A stretch of DNA of 64,000 nucleotides from Corynebacterium sp. Lineage in GTDB: Bacteria; Actinomycetota; Actinomycetes; Mycobacteriales; Mycobacteriaceae. Positions within the stretch are counted from its first letter, which is position 1. Every line of letters starts with the position of its first letter. A model generated the notes under the pieces. The model was not told the origin of the DNA. It worked only from the letters and a program-made list of their open reading frames with translations, and ran no database searches. The stretch covers positions 62,001-126,000 of the forward strand of contig JAUMTW010000001.1 in NCBI GenBank assembly GCA_030531005.1, in the 5' to 3' direction. A program made the position numbers and the translations under genes. Below, piece after piece: positions 48,289 to 57,650 of this stretch.

Positions 48289-49185
48289 GTGCAAGATACG
48301 GAATCACCCGCCCAACTACTGGGGCCGCAACAAATTCGACAATTAGCAGCGCAGCTGGATGTTTCGCCCACCAAAAAGCTGGGGCAGAACTTCCTGCACG
48401 ACCCGAATACGGTGCGCATGATTGTCAACGCCGCAGAGCTCAACGCCGATGACCACGTTATCGAAGTAGGCCCCGGGTTAGGCTCACTGACCCTCGGGCT
48501 TGTATCTGAGGTGGCAAAGGTTACTGCTGTTGAAATTGACCCACGCCTTGCTGCCCAGCTGCCCATCACCGTGGCAGAATTCGCCGGTGACTATGCGCAG
48601 CACCTGGAACTTATCCACCGTGATGCCCTGAAAATCACTTCGGGGGATATTGATGCTCCTACCGCCATCGTTGCGAATCTGCCCTACAACGTCGCAGTGC
48701 CTGTGCTGCTGCACCTGCTGGAATGCTTTCCCACGGTGCGTCGGGTACTCGTTATGGTGCAGTTAGAGGTCGCCGATCGTCTTGCTGCAGCCCCAGGGAA
48801 TAAGGTGTATGGCATCCCAAGTGTGAAAGCTGGCTTTTATGGTGAGGTTCGCAAGGCTGGCACCATCGGTAAGAAAGTGTTTTGGCCAGCACCCAAAATT
48901 GATTCCGGCTTAGTACGTATCGATTGCTTTACGGATGCCGAGACCCCTTGGCCACGCATTGAGGCAGTGCGCAAGGAGGTCTTCCAGCTTGTTGACCTGG
49001 CATTTGCCCAGCGTCGCAAGACACTGCGGGCAGCGCTCCGCGCTGGCATGGATGTTGCCGAGGTTGATGCGTTGCTCGCAGCCTGCAATATTGATCCCAC
49101 TACGCGTGGGGAGAAGTTGGCCACCGCGGACTTTGTCGCCTTGGCTGCAACACGCGTGCAGCTGCAACAAGAAGGAGGGGAGTAG
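48289..49185 (+). CDS. ksgA: 16S rRNA dimethyladenosine transferase KsgA
   Basis: KsgA dimethylates A1518 and A1519 in helix 45 of 16S rRNA, a late step of 30S assembly. The 298-residue SAM-dependent enzyme has [12 protein letters not shown], the SAM loop [22 protein letters not shown] and the catalytic [12 protein letters not shown] 48289 is preferred because a -10 box ends 7 bp before it; the frame opens 20 codons earlier. The stop is 3 bp before the ispE ATG, so the two are an operon. Confidence 0.94.
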   Translation: MQDTESPAQLLGPQQIRQLAAQLDVSPTKKLGQNFLHDPNTVRMIVNAAELNADDHVIEVGPGLGSLTLGLVSEVAKVTAVEIDPRLAAQLPITVAEFAGDYAQHLELIHRDALKITSGDIDAPTAIVANLPYNVAVPVLLHLLECFPTVRRVLVMVQLEVADRLAAAPGNKVYGIPSVKAGFYGEVRKAGTIGKKVFWPAPKIDSGLVRIDCFTDAETPWPRIEAVRKEVFQLVDLAFAQRRKTLRAALRAGMDVAEVDALLAACNIDPTTRGEKLATADFVALAATRVQLQQEGGE

Positions 49186-49188
49186 AGC

Positions 49189-50127
49189 ATGAGTGTCCAA
49201 GATAATGCCGATGCTGGCATCCCTGCTCGCCTCGCAGACAAGAAAGTCTTAGGTGCCCGCGCGCATGCTAAGGTCAACTTGCACTTGGGCGTTGGTCCAT
49301 TACGCGCAGATGGGTATCATGAACTTGTTACAGTTTTTCAAAGTCTCGACCTGCATGACAGCTTGGAATTTTCCTTGGTCCCATGGGCTGGCCAGCGTGT
49401 CGCCAAGCTTACTTGCGATAATTCAGCAGTACCTATTGATGCCACAAACCTAGCCTGGCGTGCTGCAGAGCTGGTCTTAGACGGCGAGCCTGCCGATTTT
49501 AGCGTGGTCATCGATATTCACAAGGGTATTCCTACTGCAGGTGGCATGGCCGGTGGATCTGCTGATGCCGCCGCAACTTTGGTGGCCTTAAACCAGCTAC
49601 GCAGCCAACCTTTCCTTGAGCAACAACTTGTTGCGCAGGCAGCCACTTTAGGCTCGGATGTGCCTTTTACGCTCTTAGGACATACCCAACTAGCTCATGG
49701 TCGGGGTGAGATTCTCACTCGGGTGCTCTCGCGCGGGCAATACCATTGGGTGTTGGCTTTTGCTACTCGCGGGCTATCGACCCCAGAAGTTTTCGGTCAT
49801 CTCGATAACATGCAGCGTGAACCGAATTTGGATGCCGATGCCTTGTGCGCGGCGTTGGCGAGCGGCGATGTTCACGCTGTCGCGAGGCTGCTGCACAACG
49901 ATATGCAACCGGCTGCATTTTCCCTGCGCCCAGAGCTGCGTCGTACCTGGCACATCGGTATGGACTCTGGTGCGTTGGCGGGCATTGTCTCGGGCTCGGG
50001 GCCGACGATGGCCTTCTTATGTGAGGATGCGGAGATGGCAGCAACGGTGGCAAGTGAATTGCAACTTGAAGGCAAAGTAGCCATTGCTACCGGCCCAGCA
50101 CCCGGCGCACAGCTGTTGGACGGGTAG
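49189..50127 (+). CDS. ispE: 4-diphosphocytidyl-2-C-methyl-D-erythritol kinase
   Basis: IspE phosphorylates CDP-ME in the non-mevalonate isoprenoid pathway. The 312-residue GHMP kinase has AHAKVNLHLGVGPLRADGYHE, the ATP-binding PTAGGMAGGSADAAATLVAL, and the C-terminal GIVSGSGPTMAFL glycine loop. A GGAGGGG ribosome binding site lies within the end of ksgA. No other MEP-pathway genes are close. Confidence 0.96.
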   Translation: MSVQDNADAGIPARLADKKVLGARAHAKVNLHLGVGPLRADGYHELVTVFQSLDLHDSLEFSLVPWAGQRVAKLTCDNSAVPIDATNLAWRAAELVLDGEPADFSVVIDIHKGIPTAGGMAGGSADAAATLVALNQLRSQPFLEQQLVAQAATLGSDVPFTLLGHTQLAHGRGEILTRVLSRGQYHWVLAFATRGLSTPEVFGHLDNMQREPNLDADALCAALASGDVHAVARLLHNDMQPAAFSLRPELRRTWHIGMDSGALAGIVSGSGPTMAFLCEDAEMAATVASELQLEGKVAIATGPAPGAQLLDG

Positions 50128-50472
50128 CGAACGGTAGTAAATGTTGAGGCAGATTGCGCGCACGATCAAAACTCTCGAGCGCGTGTTTGTGTCCTCCAAG
50201 TGAGAACAAAAGACCAATGTTTGTTTGCATTTATCGGCTGGTCATCACAGACTGGGGGCAACTTTGGATACGTGCTATTGCACAAGCAGGTCAGGGCACA
50301 TAACCTAGAGCCGTACTTGATACGTATAAAACAATGACCACGCCATCATCAGGTGGCACACCAGCATGCTAATAAGCACCCCTGTATGGCCCCAGCAGCC
50401 TACACGCAGTTCAAAAGCACAGGCAGGGTAAGTGGGTACTGGTAGCGGCATGCTTAATAACCAAGGAATCGT
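50128..50472. other. Intergenic region without a recognised gene
   Basis: The 345 bp between ispE and the ABC-F gene contain no convincing frame or RNA gene. A weak GC-rich hairpin near 50155-50195 might act as terminator for ispE. Confidence 0.4.
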
Positions 50473-52311
50473 GTGGCGAATCTAATTTCTGCAGAGCAGC
50501 TCCATGTGAGCTTTGGGCTCAAAACCTTACTCGATAATGTCAGCCTCGGAGTGCAAAGCGGAGACCGCATCGGCATCGTCGGACTCAATGGGGGCGGTAA
50601 GACCACGCTCATTGAAGTTCTGGCTGGTATTACACCTGCGAACTCTGGCCGTGTTTCCCGCGCGAATTCCTTACGCATGGCTATCGTCTCCCAGCGCACT
50701 AAATTTAGTGATAGCCAAACCATTGCCGATACCGTGTTAGCACCATTAGGCGTTGCGGATTTCGAGTGGGCATCGAATGCTCGAGTGCGCGATGTCTTTG
50801 CAGGTCTGGATATTGCTGACTTCGACCTTGCGACCCCAGTGGCCCAATTATCTGGTGGGCAGCGTCGCCGTGTATTTCTTGCTGCAGCGCTGGTACAAGA
50901 TTTAGACCTGGTGATCCTCGATGAGCCCACCAACCACCTCGACGTCGAAGGTGTGCAGTGGTTGGCTGAGTATTTATTGGCACGTAATATCGCGGTCGTT
51001 GTGGTGACACACGATCGTTGGTTCCTGGACACGGTTGCTACGACCACCTGGGAAGTCCATGATGGGCAGGTCGATATTTATGAAGGCGGCTACAATGACT
51101 GGATTTTCGCGCGGGCAGAGCGACTGCGTCAGGCTGACGCCAGTGAACAGCGCCGGCAGAATTTAGCTCGCAAGGAACTTGCCTGGCTACGTCGCGGTGC
51201 CCCAGCACGTACCTCGAAGCCGCGCTATCGCATTGCTGCAGCTGAGGCCCTGATCGCTGATGTACCGGAGCCACGCAACACCGTTGAGCTGCTCAGTTTT
51301 GCCCAGCAACGCTTAGGCAAGGTTGTCATCGATTTTGAAGATGCCACAATAAGTACTCCAGACGGGCGCAACCTGGTGGAGAACCTCACCTGGCGTTTAG
51401 CTCCTGGCGAGCGCATTGGCATCGTGGGCGTGAACGGCTCTGGTAAGACCACCATCCTGAAAGCTCTCGCAGGTGCAATTGAACCTACAGCAGGGCGGCG
51501 CAAAGAAGGACGAACCGTGCGCCTCGGATGGCTGCGCCAGGAACTTGATGATCTTGATCCTAACCAGCGCGTGCTGAATTCTTTAGAAGAGATTGCCACC
51601 TATATTCAGTGGGGCAAAAAGGAGATCTCTGCTTCCCAGCTGGCCGAGCGCCTGGGATTTAGTCCGAAGCGCCAGCGTACCCCAATTAAGGATCTTTCTG
51701 GTGGTGAGCGTCGCCGCTTGCAGCTCGCCCGGGTGTTGCTCACCGAGCCGAATGTCTTGCTCCTTGATGAGCCAACCAATGATCTCGACATCGATACGCT
51801 GCAGGAATTGGAGTCCCTGCTGGATCAATGGGCTGGAACCTTAGTTGTCGTCTCCCACGATCGCTACTTCATTGAACGTATTACTGAAAACACCTATGCC
51901 TTATTCGGTGATGGGCAATTACGTAATCTACCTGGAGGCATCCCGCAGTATTTAGAGCGACGCCAACAGCAGCTAGGTCAGCAAGACAGTGGGCGTCCCG
52001 TCGCACCAACAACGAAAAGTGCAGCGGATGCGAGCGCTCCAGCGTCTGGGACCACTGATTCCAAACCTGCGGCTTCCCCGAAGAATAATGCCGCCGCGCA
52101 TGCAGCTCAAAAGAAGATGAAGGCAGTTGAGCGCAAGCTAGAAAACATCGATGCCAAGATAACTAGCCTAGAAATGGCGATGGCCACAGCTGCATCTGCG
52201 GGTGATAATGACAAGCTCATTGAATTAGATTCCCAACTGCGCGAACTCCAGCAACAGCATGCCGATTTGGAAACCGAGTGGTTACTGCTTGGCGAAGAAC
52301 TGGAGGGCTAA
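50473..52311 (+). CDS. ABC-F family ATPase (Uup/EttA-like)
   Basis: The 612-residue soluble protein has two ABC ATPase domains and no membrane segments: Walker A GLNGGGKTTL and GVNGSGKTTI, signatures LSGGQRRRV and LSGGERRRL, Walker B VILDEPTNHLD and LLLDEPTNDLD. A charged linker (~220-265) lies between them, and a C-terminal Ala-rich stretch leads to a predicted coiled coil (~550-612, MKAVERKLENIDAKITSLEM). ABC-F proteins act on the ribosome to relieve stalled translation or protect from antibiotics. The C-terminal coiled coil resembles Uup. Substrate specificity cannot be set. Start is GTG at 50473. Confidence 0.9.
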   Translation: MANLISAEQLHVSFGLKTLLDNVSLGVQSGDRIGIVGLNGGGKTTLIEVLAGITPANSGRVSRANSLRMAIVSQRTKFSDSQTIADTVLAPLGVADFEWASNARVRDVFAGLDIADFDLATPVAQLSGGQRRRVFLAAALVQDLDLVILDEPTNHLDVEGVQWLAEYLLARNIAVVVVTHDRWFLDTVATTTWEVHDGQVDIYEGGYNDWIFARAERLRQADASEQRRQNLARKELAWLRRGAPARTSKPRYRIAAAEALIADVPEPRNTVELLSFAQQRLGKVVIDFEDATISTPDGRNLVENLTWRLAPGERIGIVGVNGSGKTTILKALAGAIEPTAGRRKEGRTVRLGWLRQELDDLDPNQRVLNSLEEIATYIQWGKKEISASQLAERLGFSPKRQRTPIKDLSGGERRRLQLARVLLTEPNVLLLDEPTNDLDIDTLQELESLLDQWAGTLVVVSHDRYFIERITENTYALFGDGQLRNLPGGIPQYLERRQQQLGQQDSGRPVAPTTKSAADASAPASGTTDSKPAASPKNNAAAHAAQKKMKAVERKLENIDAKITSLEMAMATAASAGDNDKLIELDSQLRELQQQHADLETEWLLLGEELEG

Positions 52312-54129
52312 GTGGAACTTCAGCGCTTTGATGGTCTTTCCCAACGCGCCTCAAAGGTGGCCACGGAAGAGATCACCCGCTTTCAAAAAATATGGGCGCG
52401 GTTTAGTCCGGATAATGCGGGCTTTATTGTGGGCACTATCTTCTTCATTTTGGCGCTCACCCCCTCGCTACTACCACGCGATGGGCTCTACCAAGGCGTT
52501 GCCTGTGGTTTATCTGCGGCAGTTGGTTATCTGCTTGCAATTTTCTTGAAGTGGAATTGGCAGTTGTGGCTGGGTGAATCGCTGCATCCATTTTTAGGGT
52601 GGACAGAAAATATTAAGGTCACCACCCGCTGGCGGACCCGCATTGAAATTGGCATGCTCATTATCGGCATGGCATGGATCGCCATTATGGTGCTCTTCGG
52701 AGTCCGCTGGCAGCGTCAAGTCGCTGAACTAACCAATGCCAGAGCCTTAAGTGCCTGGGAGTACTTCGTGGTATTCCCAGTTGGCATCGGTATCTGGGTG
52801 CTCCTAGTGTTTCTGGGGCGTGGTTTTCAGGCAGGCGTGGATTGGATTATCCATCGCATCCCTGATTCTTGGAGTACATTCTGGCGTACCGTTACCGCCT
52901 GGTTTGGTGTGCTGTTGATTTCCGTGGTGATTATTAACCAGGTGATGCCCGGCACCATTGTGCGTTTGGCCGAGCATTTCTTGGCCGCACGGGATCAAGA
53001 AATCCGCGAAGACTTACAAAAGCCAAGAGTACCGGAGCGTAGTGGCAGTGATGAGTCGATCAATGATTGGGAAGGCCTAGGTGCCTACGGCACGCGTTTC
53101 ACCGGGTTGGGCTATTACAAAGAAGAGCTCGAGGAACTCACCGGCCAGCCAGCTAAAGATCCAATCCGCGTGTATAGCGGTTTGGGCCAAGGAGAAGATC
53201 TACATGAACAAGCTGAACGAGTGGTTGCGGAATTAGAACGCACCAATGCTGTAGAGCGCGAAGCCTTATTAGTGGCAACTACCACTGGTACGGGATGGAT
53301 TAATCCCACTGCTGCCCAAGCCTTTGAGCTGCTGTATAACGGTGATACAGCAATTGCTGGCATGCAGTATTCGTACCTGCCTTCGGCGTTTGAGTTCATC
53401 GGCGATAGTGAACGGGCAAAAGAATCCGGGCGTATTTTGATCTCGACCGTGGTGGATTGGTGGAATACTCTCGATGAAAACAACCGCCCCAAGCTTTATA
53501 TCTATGGCGAGTCACTCGGAGTCAGTGCTGGGGAAGCCGCCTTTTCCGGTATGCGGGATATTACTGAATCTGTTGATGGAGTGTTGTGGTTAGGTCCGCC
53601 GAATTCTTCTACATTGTGGAGTGAGTTCGTCGAGCGCCGCGATGTGGGTACCCCGGAGGCCGCTCCAGTGTATGCCGCGGGGATGGTGGTGCGCTTTGCC
53701 ATCAATACCGCGACGATCCGCTCCTATATACCAGATCGCACTTGGGGCGATACTCGCGTGCTGTATGTACAGCACCCGAGTGACCCGGTGGTGTGGTGGT
53801 CCCCAGACCTTGCCTGGCAAAGTCCGGATTGGCTAAGTGAGCCAGCAATATTTGATCGCACCCCGGCGATGACGTGGTATCCCTTTATCACATTTATGCA
53901 GCTCACCCTAGATTTGCCGATGGCAGCAAATGTACCTAATGGTCATGGACACAACTATGGGACCTCCGTACTTGATGGTTTAGCTGCGATTGCTGGTCCG
54001 GAGCGTTTTGCGGATGCCGATTTTGATCTCTTACGCAAGCAATTGCGCGAGGCGATGTCGACCCAGGGGCCAGAAAAAGAGGTGGGCTTGGACGCTCCGC
54101 CAAGTGATGTCCCGGACGTGGAATACTAG
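52312..54129 (+). CDS. Membrane-anchored alpha/beta hydrolase (Abhydrolase_9 type)
   Basis: The 605-residue protein begins with GTG directly after the ABC-F stop (no gap). The N-terminal half has about five TM helices (residues ~35-235). The C-terminal catalytic part contains YGESLGVSAGEAAFSG, a G-x-S-x-G nucleophile elbow, and a likely charge-relay Asp and His (HPSDPVVWW, NGHGHNYGTS). This matches the actinobacterial alpha/beta-hydrolase family with a fused membrane domain, known in mycobacteria as conserved proteins. Lipase or esterase activity in the envelope is likely; the substrate is unknown. Confidence 0.8.
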   Translation: MELQRFDGLSQRASKVATEEITRFQKIWARFSPDNAGFIVGTIFFILALTPSLLPRDGLYQGVACGLSAAVGYLLAIFLKWNWQLWLGESLHPFLGWTENIKVTTRWRTRIEIGMLIIGMAWIAIMVLFGVRWQRQVAELTNARALSAWEYFVVFPVGIGIWVLLVFLGRGFQAGVDWIIHRIPDSWSTFWRTVTAWFGVLLISVVIINQVMPGTIVRLAEHFLAARDQEIREDLQKPRVPERSGSDESINDWEGLGAYGTRFTGLGYYKEELEELTGQPAKDPIRVYSGLGQGEDLHEQAERVVAELERTNAVEREALLVATTTGTGWINPTAAQAFELLYNGDTAIAGMQYSYLPSAFEFIGDSERAKESGRILISTVVDWWNTLDENNRPKLYIYGESLGVSAGEAAFSGMRDITESVDGVLWLGPPNSSTLWSEFVERRDVGTPEAAPVYAAGMVVRFAINTATIRSYIPDRTWGDTRVLYVQHPSDPVVWWSPDLAWQSPDWLSEPAIFDRTPAMTWYPFITFMQLTLDLPMAANVPNGHGHNYGTSVLDGLAAIAGPERFADADFDLLRKQLREAMSTQGPEKEVGLDAPPSDVPDVEY

Positions 54130-54187
54130 GCTTCGGATTGGTCAATCTTCCTGCAGCCATGCCGAGAAATCGGTAGGGTGGGGAAGT

Positions 54188-54511
54188 ATGATTGTAATTA
54201 ACGTGAAATATAAGGTCCGTCCCGAGAAGGCAGATACTTTTTTGGAAGACTTCCACTGGTTTACCGAAGCAACCCGTGCCGAAGAAGGTAACTTGAGCTT
54301 CGAATTCTTCCGCAGCGAAGAAAAGCCCAATGAGTTTATGCTGGTCGAAGCCTTCCTTGATGATGCCGCCGAGGCACACGTCAATGCTGATTATTTCGCG
54401 CGCTTCTGTGCAGAGGCCCCTGCTTACTTGCTGGAGACCCCAGATATTGTGAATTACACCATTGAGGGCAAGACATCCTGGGATAAAATGGCGGAAATCA
54501 CGGTTGACTAA
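54188..54511 (+). CDS. Antibiotic biosynthesis monooxygenase-domain protein
   Basis: The ATG at 54188, after GGTGGGGAAG, gives 107 residues with the ABM dimeric alpha/beta-barrel pattern: MIVINVKYKVRPEKADTFLE, TRAEEGNLSFEFFRS, FMLVEAFLDDAAEAHVNADYF. YgiN-type proteins of this family act as quinol monooxygenases or bind small molecules. The longer frame (from 53990) overlaps the hydrolase out of phase and is rejected. It is close to ppk2 (14 bp gap), so they are likely one unit. Confidence 0.8.
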   Translation: MIVINVKYKVRPEKADTFLEDFHWFTEATRAEEGNLSFEFFRSEEKPNEFMLVEAFLDDAAEAHVNADYFARFCAEAPAYLLETPDIVNYTIEGKTSWDKMAEITVD

Positions 54512-54525
54512 GTAAATTTGGGGGT

Positions 54526-55410
54526 ATGAGTAAGCAACCCAAACTGCGTAAGAAGGCTTATGAGCGCGAGCTGCGTCGCTTGCAAGCCGAGTTGGTGGAA
54601 ATGCAGCAATGGGTAGTTGAAACCGGTGCTCGCTTGGTCATCGTCATGGAAGGGCGTGACGCTGCGGGTAAGGGGTCAGCTATTAAGCGCATTACCCAAT
54701 ACCTCAACCCCCGTACTTGTCGTATCGAGGCCTTGCCCGCGCCAAACTCGCGCGAGCAAGGCCAGTGGTATTTCCAGCGCTATGTCGAACGCTTGCCTAC
54801 GAAGGGTGAGATCGTGATCTTCGACCGCTCCTGGTACAACCGGGCTGGAGTGGAGCGCGTTATGGGATTTTGTACCTCTGATGAATATCGGCGTTTCCTG
54901 CACCAAGCCCCTATTTTTGAGCGCTTGTTAGTTGAAGATGGCATTATTCTGCGCAAGTACTGGTTCTCGGTATCTGATGAGGAACAGATTGCTCGATTTA
55001 AATCGCGTCGTAATGATCCACTGCGTCGCTGGAAACTCTCGCCTATGGATCTGCAATCCATTACACGTTGGGAGGACTACTCGCGTGCCAAAGATGAGAT
55101 GTTCGTCCATACCGATATCGCCGAGGCCCCGTGGTACACCGTGGAGTCAGAAGACAAAAAGCGCTCGCGCATCAATGTGATCTCGCATTTGCTTGATTCG
55201 GTACCGTATAAGTACATTGAGCGCGAATTGCCGGAAATCCCAGAACGTCCTGCAGGTCAAGGTTATGATCGGCCGCCACGCTCTGACTTCCGTTATGTGC
55301 CAGATGTGGCCAAAGCTTTAGAACGCAAACCAAAGGCATCGAAGGAAGCTTCAGCGCAGCAGGGGAAGCGCCCCGACTCAGATACTTCGACTTCTGCGGA
55401 GAACACATAG
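54526..55410 (+). CDS. ppk2: Polyphosphate kinase 2
   Basis: PPK2 moves phosphate between polyphosphate and nucleoside diphosphates. The 294-residue one-domain protein has Walker A VIVMEGRDAAGKGSAIKRI, PNSREQGQWYFQRYV, the Walker B-like FDRSWYNRAGVERVMGF lid region and WKLSPMDLQSITRWEDYS. One-domain PPK2 enzymes are class I or II; the class cannot be set by eye. The ATG at 54526 is 14 bp after the ABM gene stop. A Lys/Ser-rich tail (residues ~265-294) is unlikely to matter for catalysis. C. glutamicum has two such enzymes that together make most polyphosphate. Confidence 0.94.
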   Translation: MSKQPKLRKKAYERELRRLQAELVEMQQWVVETGARLVIVMEGRDAAGKGSAIKRITQYLNPRTCRIEALPAPNSREQGQWYFQRYVERLPTKGEIVIFDRSWYNRAGVERVMGFCTSDEYRRFLHQAPIFERLLVEDGIILRKYWFSVSDEEQIARFKSRRNDPLRRWKLSPMDLQSITRWEDYSRAKDEMFVHTDIAEAPWYTVESEDKKRSRINVISHLLDSVPYKYIERELPEIPERPAGQGYDRPPRSDFRYVPDVAKALERKPKASKEASAQQGKRPDSDTSTSAENT

Positions 55411-55614
55411 GTGGGGAAGGTAGAGTACCTAGTACCCGGTACTCAATACCTAGTGTGCACAGTGACAGGTCTTTGCATCGGCATTCGCTCAGGATCTTTT
55501 AATTTGCTCTGGGTGATGCACAACCCTGGTACGTGCTGAGTTCTCTTTTTTGGGGGCGGGGCGGGGAGCTACAGTCTAGGATGGCGCTAGTGCTCTGGAT
55601 GCTTAGCGCTCATT

Positions 55615-56415
55615 CTACGGGGTAAGTAGCTGCTGCAAGGTGGTAATGACGGCGTGCTGTTCATTTGAACCAATCACCTCATCCGCAATAGCCTTCAGCT
55701 TCGGATGAGCATTGTCCATAGCATAGGCCGTCCCGGCGGTCTCGAGCAGCTCATAGTCATTAAGAAAATCACCGAACGCTATGGTATTGGCGATATCCAC
55801 CTCGAGCTTGGTAGCCAACGCGCGCAAGGCCTTGCCCTTATTAACCTGTGGATTCATAAAATCAATCCAATGCTGCCCCGAGATCGCCATTTTCAAGGCA
55901 GGCTCTGCAATATCCACCAACGTTGAGGCGATGCGCTGTTCTACTGGGATGTTGGAATAAATAGCAATTTTTACTACAGAGTCATCCAAGTAGGCATTGA
56001 TGTCATCGACTTGGTGCAATGCTTGGTAGTAGGGCTGGCAGTTGGCTAAGAAATCTTGATCCGTATGTGCGGTAAAAGCAGCATCAGGGCGGCACACAAC
56101 CACGCCACCTGGGGCCTCAAGCTCATTAAAGGCATCCACAACGGCTGCAGCAGCACGGACATCAAGTGAGGTAGTGCTTATGATTTGGCCATTATGGGCA
56201 ACCACCGCACCATTTTCGGCAATAATGTTCAGTTCATCGAGTTGGTCGAATTGCGCAGACAGAGTCTGGAGTTGGCGCCCACTTGCAGGAACTACCACCC
56301 AACCTTCGGCATGGAGCTCATGGGTAAGCTCCCAAAACGTTGGAGGAATATCACCATTGGGGGTGAGCAAGGTGCCATCCATATCAGTGGCAATAATGCC
56401 GCGGAGTTGTGTCAT
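55615..56415 (-). CDS. Cof-type HAD phosphatase
   Basis: The 266-residue protein is a Cof/YidA-type HAD-IIB hydrolase. Motif I is ATDMDGTLLTP (nucleophile Asp), motif II PASGR, the C2 cap lies in the middle, and motif IV is IAFGDFLNDYELL. Such enzymes dephosphorylate sugar phosphates, pyridoxal phosphate or flavin precursors; the substrate is unknown. ATG 56415 (MTQLRG) is favoured over one three codons upstream, because AAGGTGGAAG lies just before it. It is divergent from the enoyl-CoA hydratase gene, 95 bp apart. Confidence 0.9.
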   Translation of the reverse strand: MTQLRGIIATDMDGTLLTPNGDIPPTFWELTHELHAEGWVVVPASGRQLQTLSAQFDQLDELNIIAENGAVVAHNGQIISTTSLDVRAAAAVVDAFNELEAPGGVVVCRPDAAFTAHTDQDFLANCQPYYQALHQVDDINAYLDDSVVKIAIYSNIPVEQRIASTLVDIAEPALKMAISGQHWIDFMNPQVNKGKALRALATKLEVDIANTIAFGDFLNDYELLETAGTAYAMDNAHPKLKAIADEVIGSNEQHAVITTLQQLLTP

Positions 56416-56510
56416 ATCTTCCACCTTACATAGGGGTAAAAAATGCCGCCAATGGCGCTAATTTTCGGCAAACTGCCCCCAAACGGTGCAATCTATGCCA
56501 CACTTGTTCT

Positions 56511-57560
56511 ATGTGTGATACCGAAATTCGTACCCAAATACATAAGCAGGTAGCCACAATCGAACTCTGTCGGCCCAAAGCCCTGCACTCGCTCAACCTC
56601 GCGATGGTGGAACAAATCACCACTGCACTTCGCAGCTGGGAGCACGACCCCACAATTGAGGCCATCATCATCGTTGCCCGAGGTGGCAAAGGCTTTTGTG
56701 CTGGCGGTGACGTACGCCAAGCACGCGAGTTTATGCTGACAGAAGATCCCCGCGTGGAGGATTTCTTTCATGCGGAATACCGCATGAATGCCTATATGGC
56801 GTCGTATCCAAAGCCCCTTGTAGCGCTCGTCGATGGGGTAGTCATGGGTGGCGGCATGGGGCTTTCTGGCCACTGCAATTACCGTGTTATCAGCCCGAAA
56901 ACCTTCGGAGCGATGCCGGAAGCAGCCATTGGCTTTTGCCCCGATGTGGGGATGACCGGGTTCTACCGCGATACTCTCAATGACCCGGTGCTCAGCAACT
57001 TCATCCTGGGGCTAGGCTGGCACATGCAAGCAAGTGATCTGCGTTGGGCAGGCTTTGCCACCCACGTGTGCGCCGATATGGATGCTTTGGAGGCTGAGAT
57101 CTATGAACACGGTCTGGAACAAGCCCTGAGTAATCTACCCGAAATTGAGCTCGAAGAATCCTGGCTGGCTACCCATGCCGCAGAAATCCAAACCATTGGT
57201 ATGCAGTCTTGGGAACAGCTTGCCCCTGCAATATTGCAATCTTCATTCGCCGAGCAAGCCCAGCGCTATCTCGAACAGGCAAATCCAGAGTCCCTCGTAG
57301 CCACGCAAATGTTAGTTGAAGCCGTAGCAGAAACGAGAGGAGTACAGGCAAGCATTTATGCCGAGTACCTGGTGGGGAAGGTGCTGCGCTATCGCCCTAA
57401 CTTCGTGGAAGGGGTACGTGCTGTACTTGTTGATAAAGACAAAAACCCCAACTTTAGCCCGGCCATCCTTGATGAAGTAAGCACAGAATTCCGACACGAA
57501 GTAGCTTCAGCGCTGGAGCAGGTTCCTGTTCAAGACTGGCTCTCGCCAAGGAGTTCGTAA
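56511..57560 (+). CDS. Enoyl-CoA hydratase / 3-hydroxyisobutyryl-CoA hydrolase family
   Basis: The 349-residue crotonase-fold enzyme has RPKALHSLNLAMV, GKGFCAGGDVRQ (oxyanion hole) and VDGVVMGGGMGLSGHCNYRV, plus AMPEAAIGFCPDVG with the catalytic Glu. The length and the long C-terminal domain (residues ~240-349) favour 3-hydroxyisobutyryl-CoA hydrolase over simple hydratases (inference). It could act in valine breakdown, but no other valine genes are nearby. The ATG at 56511 lacks a ribosome binding site and may be leaderless. A 16-bp tandem duplication straddles the stop codon. Confidence 0.82.
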   Translation: MCDTEIRTQIHKQVATIELCRPKALHSLNLAMVEQITTALRSWEHDPTIEAIIIVARGGKGFCAGGDVRQAREFMLTEDPRVEDFFHAEYRMNAYMASYPKPLVALVDGVVMGGGMGLSGHCNYRVISPKTFGAMPEAAIGFCPDVGMTGFYRDTLNDPVLSNFILGLGWHMQASDLRWAGFATHVCADMDALEAEIYEHGLEQALSNLPEIELEESWLATHAAEIQTIGMQSWEQLAPAILQSSFAEQAQRYLEQANPESLVATQMLVEAVAETRGVQASIYAEYLVGKVLRYRPNFVEGVRAVLVDKDKNPNFSPAILDEVSTEFRHEVASALEQVPVQDWLSPRSS

Positions 57561-57578
57561 AACAAGGAGTTCGTAAAA
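57547..57578. repeat. 16-bp tandem duplication at a stop codon
   Basis: CAAGGAGTTCGTAAAA occurs twice head-to-tail (57547-57562 and 57563-57578). The TAA of the hydratase-family gene lies in the first copy, so the second copy is a non-coding duplicate. Confidence 0.9.
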
Positions 57579-57582
57579 ATAG

Positions 57583-57632
57583 CCAAGCCCCGTGGCGCAT
57601 ATTTTGGCGATACGCGTGCATGCGGGGCTTGG
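57583..57632 (-). terminator. Terminator between convergent genes
   Basis: CCAAGCCCCG (57583-57592) pairs with CGGGGCTTGG (57623-57632). On the minus strand CTATTTTTACG follows, so it ends the gene at 57651; on the plus strand no T-run follows. Confidence 0.75.
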
Positions 57633-57650
57633 GGGCTGTCCGGGCAAAGG

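Noticed and set aside
53990..54187. Upstream extension of the ABM-domain gene
   Set aside because: It overlaps the hydrolase gene out of phase; the ATG at 54188 has a good ribosome binding site and matches the domain start.
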